The notes below the pieces were generated by a model, which did no database searches, was not told the DNA's origin, and was given only the letters and a program-made list of their open reading frames with translations. The position numbers and the translations under genes are program-made. From Branchiostoma floridae (taxonomy: Eukaryota > Chordata > Leptocardii > Amphioxiformes > Branchiostomatidae), in assembly GCF_000003815.2 (NCBI RefSeq), contig NC_049995.1, positions 17,580,356 to 17,644,355 of the forward strand: 64,000 nt of DNA. Direction: 5' to 3'. Below are positions 14,001-20,160 of this stretch, piece after piece; the first letter of the stretch is position 1, and every line of letters starts with the position of its first letter.

Positions 14001-15629
14001 CAGTCCGAGCCAGAACTCTCCGCTGACGTTCCCGAATCCCTGCAAGTAATGGTTCGAAAGGGGAGTTAGAGAGGCAATATACGAGAAGAATGTACAACCC
14101 CATCCTTAACAGGAAAGGAGACCTACGGATCGAACTTTCCGGCACTTGGGACCTCCCCCCCCCCCCCCCAAGAGACAATATTAGTAATCTCTAGGCTTCT
14201 CTAGGCAGATGTGGCATAAGGAGTTTAGCTGGCCAAGGAGTGTTCTGAGCCACCAGGGCTCAAAACACTTCTCACCCAGCTAAACTCCTTATGCCACCGG
14301 TACATCTGCCTAGAGATTAAATATTTAGCTCCTGTACTCCAACAAAATAGACCTTGGTTTGCCTATTGGATCATATTGCCGGCCGAGTCCCCTGGCATAC
14401 TATTCAGTCTACTTGGCCAATTTCCATTACTTGCCCATCGATCCGCGGAGCCTGGTAGAGGCTATAAGTAACTGTTATTTGGCGTACCTGCACGTACTGG
14501 TCCCAGGTGTTGTCGAACGGCACCGACCCGTCTTGCCGTCGCTGTATGACCGTCCACCCGCCGCCATCCGTGTCCATGTCACAGGACACCTGGAACGGTT
14601 CCGGGTAGCCAACAGAGTACGTGCCGCTTTCCTGTACCCCGAGAATGTACAGATCCGCACAGTTCTGGGGAGCCACCCTTCCTACAGAAGGACACAAGAA
14701 AAGTCAACATTTTTCAAGATATAAAAGACGGCGATCGCGATGCGCTCTCACTGCGAACTAAATATGATATGTGTAGCCTCTGATTTCATACTGGGTATAT
14801 AGTACAGCATGTAAAAGTGTGACTGAGAGGACAGCAAAACGCACAAAGTGTAAAAAAAATCGTTTCTTTTCTCATGTTGTTGAGCGATCTGTCAAATTCT
14901 ATGTCGCAGAGAGAGCACAGCGAGAGCGCCGTCCTATTGGATATGGGATATTATTGATTTGACAATTATTAACAACATCCTTAATATTAACTTAAGTACC
15001 CATCATGACAAACTAAGTGTCTAAAGTCTTGTTGTACAGCGACGCAAGTCTGTGGCTAGAGTCTATATTTCATAAGATATCAATGTAATGCACTTTTACA
15101 GCCCGATGATCACTGAGGTTAGGGCCAACATCAAATACTTTGCTTCCTTAAACTAAGCAAGCTATGAAATGCTTTTCAGATTAATAAGGTGTAATTCAAA
15201 GATACAAAAATCTAAACGACCAATGTGAATACGAGTTACCCGACTTGAAAAAAAAAGTCTTGAGTACTTCGAGTTCTTGTGATTAACACCATGGAACACT
15301 GCAATATTTTTGTATAAAACTGAAGATTATTCAATGAACATAGAGACTGAATCCGGATCGATCATGGTTGAAACAAGCCAAACAAGAGAAAGAATCACTC
15401 ATTGGCTTAATTCTAAACTATTAGACAGGACAATTTTTAAAACTAAATGGCGGATGAAATTACAAACAGATCTTAACAAAAGCTGCAAACACTCGCACAA
15501 TAATGGAACAAAACTCGACACATTTATAAAGTACAGAAAACATTTCTTACCGGACGGTGGTTCAGAAGAGTCGACTAGAAAAATGGCAAACGCAACGGCA
15601 ACAGCCAAGCCTAGACCCAACCTGGCCAT
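1..15629 (-). CDS. Chimeric Cys-loop receptor-like protein with lectin/fibrinogen/discoidin/sushi ectodomain (3' end outside window)
   Basis: Exons read on the minus strand: 15551-15629, 14488-14681, 13886-14039, 13259-13594, 12566-12943, 11874-11975, 10171-10331, 9265-9411, 8164-8311, 7069-7320, 6275-6472, 5333-5512, 4682-4954, 4121-4285, 3189-3935, 2362-2429, 1514-1755, 1065-1147, 605-754 and possibly 1-79. Every junction has GT/AG borders and the phases agree throughout, giving about 1352 residues before the tentative last exon. Domain order: signal peptide, fibrinogen C-terminal, C-type lectin, EGF, F5/8C, FAMeT, sushi, WxxW, sushi, mucin, Cys-loop ligand-binding domain. Nearly all module borders are phase 1, as expected of exon-shuffled extracellular modules. 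Inference: a surface receptor whose large recognition ectodomain is fused to a ligand-gated channel binding domain. The channel membrane segments would lie left of base 1, so a secreted binding-protein form cannot be excluded. I know no named orthologue. Confidence 0.82.
605..2429 (-). CDS. Cys-loop (pentameric ligand-gated channel) ligand-binding domain
   Basis: Exons 2362-2429, 1514-1755, 1065-1147 and 605-754 join in phases 1-0-2-1-1. Family marks in order: a beta-strand pair ending PLSEEHA, then MAWVDPRL (W.D.RL), MWAPPLAF, WLHPSGILVHKL, a Cys loop CVPGMARYPMDKQEC with exactly 13 residues between cysteines and the usual P-x-D pattern, and SQFELTGLTV. This is the extracellular agonist domain of nicotinic/GABA/glycine-type receptors. 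The exon at 1514-1755 is preceded by two partial copies of itself, at 1984 and 1854. The ligand cannot be predicted. Confidence 0.87.
1790..1984 (-). repeat. Two partial upstream copies of the ligand-binding-domain exon
   Basis: Copies of the 5' part of the exon at 1514-1755, each with its own TTTACAG acceptor, begin at 1984 and 1854 (the full exon begins at 1755). All three start NLSVTV. The first copy runs into TGA after about 30 codons. The second is 99 bp (33 codons) upstream of the complete copy and stays in frame with it. Each acceptor is preceded by a TTG-type microsatellite (GTTGTTGTT...) that may serve as its pyrimidine tract. Confidence 0.85.
2502..2694. mobile_element. MITE-like element, family A (copy 1)
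   Basis: Inverted termini of the form ACGCTAGTTCACC...GGTAACCTATATCCG on the left and their reverse complement on the right. The same termini recur at 8325-8637, 9536-9813, 13735-13885 (partial) and 33060-33277. No open reading frame; non-autonomous DNA element by inference. Confidence 0.75.
2757..2936. mobile_element. Inverted-repeat element, family L
   Basis: Long inverted repeat: CAACTGGATATGATT on the left is matched by AATCATATCCAGTTG on the right, and AGAACCCACTA by TAGTGGGTTCT in the centre. A diverged relative with the same GCAACTGGATA start lies near 54725-54850. Confidence 0.65.
2942..3152. mobile_element. MITE-like element, family B (copy 1)
   Basis: Bounded by TACTGTAAATGCA and TGCATTTACAGTA. 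The interior carries repeated GCGGT/ACCGC blocks (CGCGGTAACC, ACCGCGAA) giving internal pairing. Same family at 16991-17196 and about 52010-52325. Confidence 0.75.
3189..3935 (-). CDS. Thr/Ala-rich mucin-like exon with charged tail
   Basis: One long exon (747 bp, phase 1-1, 249 residues). The first two thirds are almost entirely Thr, Ala and Ser with runs such as TTTTTK and ATTAATYA, expected to be heavily O-glycosylated and extended. The last third changes to an acidic and then helical-looking segment (LPEVEEERKTVLKKMFEDV) followed by WDGWRSGQRMPGG, leading into the ligand-binding domain. The DNA is a degenerate trinucleotide repeat, so length polymorphism is likely. Antisense open frames over this exon are by-products. 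Confidence 0.8.
4121..4285 (-). CDS. Sushi (CCP) domain 2
   Basis: A phase 1-1 exon of about 55 residues with CAEPPTVDHT at the start, RYKCITGYHD in the middle and CGPGGQWEGTQQC at the end. It shares intron-exon flanks with the sushi exon at 5333-5512, including the poly-T plus CCGAAAG upstream of ACTTTACAG. It lacks the long internal insertion of the first copy. Confidence 0.82.
4682..4954 (-). CDS. WxxW domain (mucin-2/CILP type)
   Basis: The exon encodes about 91 residues, phase 1-1. It opens with EPCDNWTVWFNRDGSGG and GDRELL, contains CPHPTGV and GFFCNN, and ends CLDYEVRFCCPG. This is the WxxW module of gel-forming mucins and cartilage intermediate layer protein: CDxWTxWF(N/D)xD at the start and CxDYEVRxxC at the end. 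Its placement between two sushi modules and before a mucin-like segment is unusual. Confidence 0.85.
5005..5285 (+). mobile_element. tRNA-derived SINE, family A
   Basis: Head resembles a tRNA with an A box (TGGCCGAGTGG) and a B box (GAGTTCGATCCCC), followed by a non-tRNA body containing GTGGCCCAAGGGCT and GGAGATGGGCGCC and an AACTTTAACTTTTAA tail. The outer arms do not form an acceptor stem, so this is a SINE and not a tRNA gene. Related copies or fragments are near 45240-45975 (minus), 28570-28620, 49640-49720, 59930-60410 and 61290-61400. Confidence 0.8.
5333..5512 (-). CDS. Sushi (CCP) domain 1
   Basis: A phase 1-1 exon of about 60 residues reads VCSEPPTLAHT at its start and CGTDGEWEGTQQC at its end, with an internal YKCIM, the normal CCP layout. 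The first part carries an extra CTCPYWPGKIC insertion with additional cysteines. The acceptor could lie nine bases upstream, after a poly-T tract and CCGAAAG, which would add three residues in the same frame. It is a close copy of the sushi exon at 4121-4285, with matching flanks, so the two arose by duplication. Confidence 0.8.
6275..7320 (-). CDS. Farnesoic acid O-methyltransferase-like (FAMeT) domain, two exons
   Basis: Exons 7069-7320 and 6275-6472 give about 149 residues in phase 1-1-1. Features of the Methyltransf_FA family are a YAFDLQ...VVFEARSEGRIHITLS strand pair, YEVHIG, a central FWICW and MYIAVGRDGE, then INYVGYG near the end. The family is named after a crustacean enzyme but the domain is found as a non-enzymatic extracellular module in many invertebrate surface proteins; I infer a binding role. 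The intron between the two exons holds a CA-rich microsatellite at 6650-7020. I chose the donor at 7068 (TCAG then GTAAAT) over one at 7081 because only it keeps phase. Confidence 0.78.
6650..7020. repeat. CA/TG-rich microsatellite
   Basis: About 370 bp of imperfect CA dinucleotides with interspersed CTCCAACACAC blocks, in the intron that splits the FAMeT domain. Open frames over it are artefacts of the repeat. Confidence 0.95.
7830..8080. repeat. GT-rich microsatellite
   Basis: About 250 bp of GT repeats with TTTTTCTGTG and GTACATGTG interruptions, in the intron between the F5/8C and FAMeT exons. Confidence 0.95.
8164..10331 (-). CDS. F5/8 type C (discoidin) domain, three exons
   Basis: Exons 10171-10331, 9265-9411 and 8164-8311 join in phases 1-0-0-1 to give about 152 residues, one full discoidin domain. 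Motifs in order: ACHGPLGMESGAIPDERITA (start of domain, first Cys), ITASSEF, WRAENNNIGQWLQVDLGE, TGTIIQGRG, WVTSFAL, VFPGNTD and ARYVRFYPLTW with a terminal RVELLGC. These domains usually bind phospholipids or glycans at membranes. The introns carry inverted-repeat elements at 9536-9813 and 8325-8637. Confidence 0.9.
8325..8637. mobile_element. MITE-like element, family A (copy 2), with nested retrotransposon-type tail
   Basis: Left terminus TTCACCTTTATCC...GGGTAACCTATATCCG, right terminus CGGATATAAGTTACCCC...GGTGAACTAGCG. It is about 100 bp longer than other members because TTTGTACCTTGTACAATTG and a GATAAAGTTATT tail, also seen at about 11500-11540, sits inside. It begins about 15 bp upstream of the acceptor of the exon at 8311. 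Confidence 0.65.
9536..9813. mobile_element. MITE-like element, family A (copy 3)
   Basis: Termini GTAGTTCACCTTTGTACGC and ATAGGTGAACTTGAGC with the family ACCTATATCCG block inside. Lies in the intron before the second F5/8C exon (in transcript order, after it at 9265). Confidence 0.6.
9822..9980. mobile_element. Short hairpin element
   Basis: Inverted repeat of about 70-bp arms: CATTATGAAACAATTTT on the left, AAAATTGTTTCATAATG on the right, with AATAAAGC and GCTTTATT and then ACCAACAA/TTGTTGGT inside. A compact foldback element in an F5/8C intron. Confidence 0.7.
11480..11560 (+). mobile_element. 3' end of a non-LTR-like element
   Basis: TTTGTACCTTGTACAATTG, TGCAATAAAG and a GTTGTTGTTATTG tail. 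The same end is present near 8450-8500 inside another element. Upstream sequence to about 11250 may belong to the same decayed element; no domain is recognisable. Confidence 0.45.
11874..11975 (-). CDS. EGF-like exon lacking the C1-C3 disulfide
   Basis: A 102-bp symmetrical phase-1 exon encodes SCKNGG followed by CSCPAGWKGKYCEE, clearly an EGF module. Only four cysteines are present. Aligned to the family they are C2, C4, C5 and C6; the position of C3 (GGTC in typical modules) is Val, and no C1 is seen before SCKNGG. Both partners of the C1-C3 bond are therefore missing while C2-C4 and C5-C6 remain, which suggests coordinated loss rather than random decay. Confidence 0.8.
12566..12943 (-). 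CDS. C-type lectin domain exon
   Basis: One exon of 378 bp, phase 1 to phase 1, encodes a complete long-form C-type lectin domain of about 125 residues. It has six cysteines (the N-terminal hairpin pair plus the two canonical pairs), WIGLND, the sugar-site tripeptide EPN within WGIGEPNNVNNEEDC, and the final CSQTHPFIC. In the family EPN goes with mannose/GlcNAc-type calcium-dependent binding. The usual WND motif reads WID here, so one calcium ligand (Asn) is replaced by Ile; sugar binding may be weakened. The domain sits between fibrinogen and EGF modules. Confidence 0.9.
13259..14681 (-). CDS. Fibrinogen C-terminal-like domain, three exons
   Basis: Exons 14488-14681, 13886-14039 and 13259-13594 together give about 228 residues, the usual length of a fibrinogen-related domain. 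Visible hallmarks are the N-terminal Cys followed by GGGWTVIQRR, FWLGLDRLHRLT, a calcium-type acidic cluster (DQDNDNN), GGWWYPPSCGYAMLNGQY, and a C-terminal stretch with a Trp, YSLKKV and IRP. Such domains bind acetylated sugars and other pathogen or self ligands in ficolins and tachylectins; that role here is inferred. The block starts and ends in phase 1. The middle exon donor touches an inverted-repeat element, and a TGAA microsatellite precedes the last acceptor. Confidence 0.88.
13600..13728. repeat. TGAA/TGGA tetranucleotide microsatellite
   Basis: GAATGAATGAATG runs flank a GGATGGATGGAT core. The array lies directly upstream, in transcript direction, of the acceptor at 13594, so TTCATTCATTC supplies the pyrimidine tract of the last fibrinogen exon. 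Confidence 0.95.
13735..13885. mobile_element. MITE-like element, family A (right half), abutting a splice donor
   Basis: Only one terminus is clear: GATAAAAGTTACCCCACGG and ATAAAGGT just before the donor of the exon 13886-14039. The first roughly 40 intron bases correspond to the family terminal repeat. Confidence 0.55.
14184..14319. mobile_element. Hairpin MITE
   Basis: Near-perfect inverted repeat: TAATCTCTAGGC...GCATAAGGAGTTTAGCTGG on the left mirrored by CCAGCTAAACTCCTTATGC and GCCTAGAGATTA on the right. In the first intron between the two fibrinogen exons. Confidence 0.8.
15551..15629 (-). CDS. Signal-peptide exon of the chimeric receptor
   Basis: The chosen ATG is at 15629-15627. It opens a 26-residue leader with a short polar start, a hydrophobic core (LGLGLAVAVAFAIFLV) and a polar end rich in Ser, Glu and Pro, typical of a cleaved secretory signal. 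The exon ends in phase 1 at a good GTAAG donor, matching the phase-1 start of the fibrinogen exon at 14681. No other ATG in frame lies between this one and the next exon. The presumed promoter lies at about 15650-15800; I see no convincing TATA box there. Confidence 0.75.
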
Positions 15630-16990
15630 GTTCTTGCCTGTTCGGCTGACCTAAACGTCGCGGCCGAAAATACGACAAAATAACCTGCACAGAACAGCAC
15701 TAGTAACAAGCCTTTGTGCGAAGTGAGCACCTATATTCCCAGGGGAAATTATACAGACATCCTCTGGATAGTAACGCGTGTCTGGGGCCTAACAACTCCA
15801 TAGAGCATAATAAGTGTACAGGGATATTAATGGCCATATTGAGTAATGAAATTTGAAAGTTTGATGATGCCTAGTGTAGTTGCCAACTGTTGCATGCCAA
15901 GCTAACAATGGGGAGTTCATACCCCGTGGCAAATTCTATTTCATGCCCATCATTAGTGAGATGGCATGACGTATTGCTCTTTCTGAGAATACACATACAA
16001 ATTTAGTATTGTGTATATTAAGATATAATAACTTATATACATGAATAGGAAAGTTATATGCTTTTCATATATTAATTTCAATAAAAAAATGGCCCTTTGG
16101 AATGGTTTTTCTCTACCTTTATAAATTTCACGTGACGACATAGGTGTGCCATATGGGGGTGGTCACAGCTTTTTGTATACCAGTGAACCAGACTTCAACT
16201 GACAAGTGTCCAGAGATCTAGTGATCTTCTAACACTCTTGAAAATCCATATCCATTGTGCACAGCTCACTGAAATAACCACCATGTACCAGGATATCACA
16301 TAAAGCATGATGAAATAAATATAAACTGAACGAAATCCATTAAACATTAGATAAAACAAGTTCTGACCAGCATAATTCTTGAGAAGGTGATCTCATAGTG
16401 TCTCAAGACATGACTCAAACTAATGAGAAATTTCCCAATTTTCTTATGAAGACATTACAAAGTGGGCCTCACTCGGACCCTAGAAACAACTAGCTAAAAT
16501 AAGTCATGATTGACTTTGATTATGACAAATAAAAATTAATGTCCCTCATAAGCATTGAAAGGACAAAGCAATGTCTGAGTCATAATTTTAAAAAGACCAA
16601 TACATGTACATGTAAAACAATCATATGTACACACACACACATGCACAATGGAAATCCTGAATAAAAAAAAGAGGAAAATTCATATGGTGTTTTGCATATT
16701 TGATATTCATTTCAAGTTTCAAATACATGCATGCCACGATGACACAATAAGTGTTATTTTAGCATTAAATACCTACATGTATGTAGTTAACTGAATAGAT
16801 ATCAAAAACAACACTTTCCACTGAGATACAAGTATGGGCCATCACAAGTTTATTTTAATCACTATCATATTGAATTCTTTCATAATACAAACATATCCAT
16901 TCCATTTTCGTAAAACACAAAACATACCAACACTTATATTTCTACTGTCTTCTTTTCTACAAATGTTCAAGTTTTGAGGCTACTTGAGAT
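15630..16990. other. Intergenic stretch, no gene seen
   Basis: AT-rich sequence between the divergent 5' end of the chimeric receptor and the 3' end of MIC27. I see no supported exon, RNA gene or element here apart from a short ACACACAC run near 16630. Confidence 0.5.
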
Positions 16991-17196
16991 TACTGTAAAT
17001 GCATTTAAGTTTGCGGGGATTAAATTCCGCGTTAGCGGGAAAATGGACTTTTTGGGGTGGTTTTAAGTTTGCGGTAGCACCATGCACTGTAGTCTCTTAC
17101 TGCCATGGAAAATTGTTTGCGGTGGTTAAGCAATGAAGCGGCCACTGCGTAAACAGCAAAAATCAAACCACCTTGAAAGTTTCTGCATTTACAGTA
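16991..17196. mobile_element. MITE-like element, family B (copy 2)
   Basis: Termini TACTGTAAATGCA and TGCATTTACAGTA as in the copy at 2942, interior with GTTTGCGGTAGC and GCGGTGGTT blocks. It probably lies downstream of, or inside, the MIC27 3' UTR. Confidence 0.75.
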
Positions 17197-17669
17197 CTGT
17201 AATTCACTTTGTCTTCTCGGTACCAAACTTTCAAGGTCTGACAAAATTTATCTTGTTCTCGGAACTAAATGTTCACGATGGCAGCATGTGCGCATAAAAA
17301 AAGTATGTGAATTATTTGTTATCTGTAATGATAAGTTCACGTTACAGTCGTCACAGTGAAAACCGTGAACATAAAAGTACAGTGAAAAAATCAGGAATTA
17401 CAGTATTTACCAAACTGAAAGGTACATATTACACATCACATAGCCATGCAGAACTGGATGTGGACCCTTCATGCTTTTATTATTCTGATACTGATTTTTA
17501 CTAGGCAGTGACTAGCAGCTCCCCTATAAACTGCTGCAGTTTATAATGAATCTACATTATCCTGAAGTTAAAGTCCTGTAAAAGTCTTGTTACTCATGTA
17601 ACAGGTTTGATTTGCAATCTAAACGTCACTTCTTAATCATTGAAGGTTTCATCATTATCATAACTTATT

Positions 17670-20113
17670 TTAACCGCCTCTCGTTGTGTACATGTCCTTG
17701 TCTTCAGGGTTCGACTGTCCAAAGTCACCCTCTACTGCAGGCTTTTCCTTTGCAGGTTCAGCTGCCGCAGGTGCAGATTCCTCAGCTGCAGGTGTTTCAG
17801 GTGCAGAAGCTTCAGGTGCTGATGGCACAACTTCAGCCTCCAGCGCTTTTTTGGGGGGCTGAAATTTGAAATCAGATCAATTATATATAGATACATTATG
17901 TATGAACTTAACAGAATACCCTTTGAATAAATGACTTTCTGTACTGATTGATTGATTGATTTGATTGATTGACTGACAGACTAACCTTGCCCCATTGGTT
18001 TGCCCCCTTGTTGTACTGCTCCAATATTAGATCCCAAACCCTGAGGTACTGATTGATTGATTGATTGACTGATTGATTGACATATTGACAGACTAACCTT
18101 GTTCCTAGGTTCCCCCCCCCCCCCCCTGCCGTAGGCTGTTATACTGCTCCAATGTTAAGTCCCTGTTACATCCTAGAATGTCGTCTATCCTAAAAGCGCT
18201 TTTAGGATAGAAGCACTTTTAGGATAGACCGGCATCCAAAATGTGCTTCTATCCTAAAAGCGCTTATGGGATATCCAGAACACGTCGCAAGCGAGGAGCG
18301 CATTCTGGATATCCTGAATGCGCTTCTGTCGGAGCGCATTCAGGATAAGCCGGCGTGTTTATCCAGAACGTGCACTTGTGGGAGGAGCTTAGTGTCTTAG
18401 GAGGCGGAGACTATCTTGTATGTGATTTTTCGTAGTCAACCTGAGGCCGCCATCTTTGTTCTCCCACGAGGTCACTTCCGGGTTTGATTGTGATAGAAGA
18501 TCGCATATACTTACACCAAATCAACGTAGTTTGCAAAAACCAAATCAGTTTTGGGGACTCCGTGGCCCGATCTAACCCTCACATAATCACGTAAAATCTA
18601 GGTTCAGCGCTTGCTTTATAAACTGCGTATTTCCATCACGTAGATTACGGCAGGTGTCGCGAGGTCGAACTAAATATGGAAACTTTGGTGTAAACAATCG
18701 CCAGAAGTGACCGCTGCCATTTTCTCGTGACGTGTTGACTGCATGGACCCAACACACCGAGGTAGTATCGCTATCTCCGGTTCGATAGTTCGAAACAAAA
18801 CCAGAAGCTGAAATTCAGGAAACCATTAACAAAGTCAACCTGCACAGGAGAAGACAGATGTCGGCCGCCTACGACAGGAGCGCATTCAGGATATCCAGAA
18901 TGCGCTTCTTCGCTTGCGACGTGTTCTGGATATCCTAGAAGCGCTTTTAGGATAGACGCAGATTTTGGATGCAGATCTATCCCAAATGTGCTTCTATCCC
19001 AAAAGCGCTTCTAGGATATCGAGAATGCGCTCCTTCGCTTGCGACGTATTCTGGATATCCCAGAAGCGCTTTTGGGATACAGCACATTTTATCCCAGAAG
19101 CGCTTTTTAGGATAGACGACAAGATACTTTTCTTGTTAGACGAACATCTGCTTCTATCCCAGAAGCACTTTTGCGATAGAATACAACCTGGGAACTGAAT
19201 GGCTTGGGGATTTGATCAATGTGCAGCTGGACGTTTTCACTGACTGTCATCATGTTTTATTATGGTACATTTTGTAATACATTTTATATGGTACATTTTG
19301 TAGTACATCTTGGGATGCACTATTGAGAATTGCTTTCTGTGTCTTCCATGCACAATTAGATTGATGAAAATCATATAGTGAGAATCAAAAGGACAAAATA
19401 GTGTTTAATCTGCATGGAATTAAGTTTGATAAATGTCCCATTATCTGTGTACACTGTATACATTGTATTCAGCAGTGTATAATTACCTCTGTGCATTAAC
19501 TTGCAATAAAGATAACTTCCATTAGAAGATTTGTCATCTTTTCTTTTCATATCCATGAAGGAGAAATAAAAGCTACTATACAGTACGACAGGGCTTTGAG
19601 AAATTTCATCACTAACTAAAAAGACTGTTGCAGATATATATCATCACATTCAGTCCCTCCATGCTTTTATTTCAGAAACAAGATGTCTTGAATAAATGAC
19701 TCTAAATGGTGGAATTCGCACATCAGCCAGCATTCAGCGCAATTATCGCAAGTAGACTGTCGCGACGTCTCGCGATCGCGAGGTCGAACCAAATATGGAA
19801 ACAATCACCGCTTGCGGTCCTGTCAATCACCATGATTGACGGCGACAAAGAAGCGCGTCTGGGATATCCAGGATGCGCTCTGACTTAGGGCGCTTTTAGA
19901 ATAGAAGCACATTTAGGATGCAGGCTTATCCCAGAAGTGCTTCTATCCTAAAAGCGCTTTTGGGATAGAGCACATTTGGGATAGTACAGTCCCTAAGCTT
20001 GAGGTACTGAATGATTGATTGACAGATTGACAGTCTCACCTTGCTCCTGGGTTTGCCCCCCTGCCGTATGTTGTTGTACGGCCCAAACTGTGAAGTCCCT
20101 CACCCTGAGGTTC

Positions 20114-20160
<47 letters not shown>

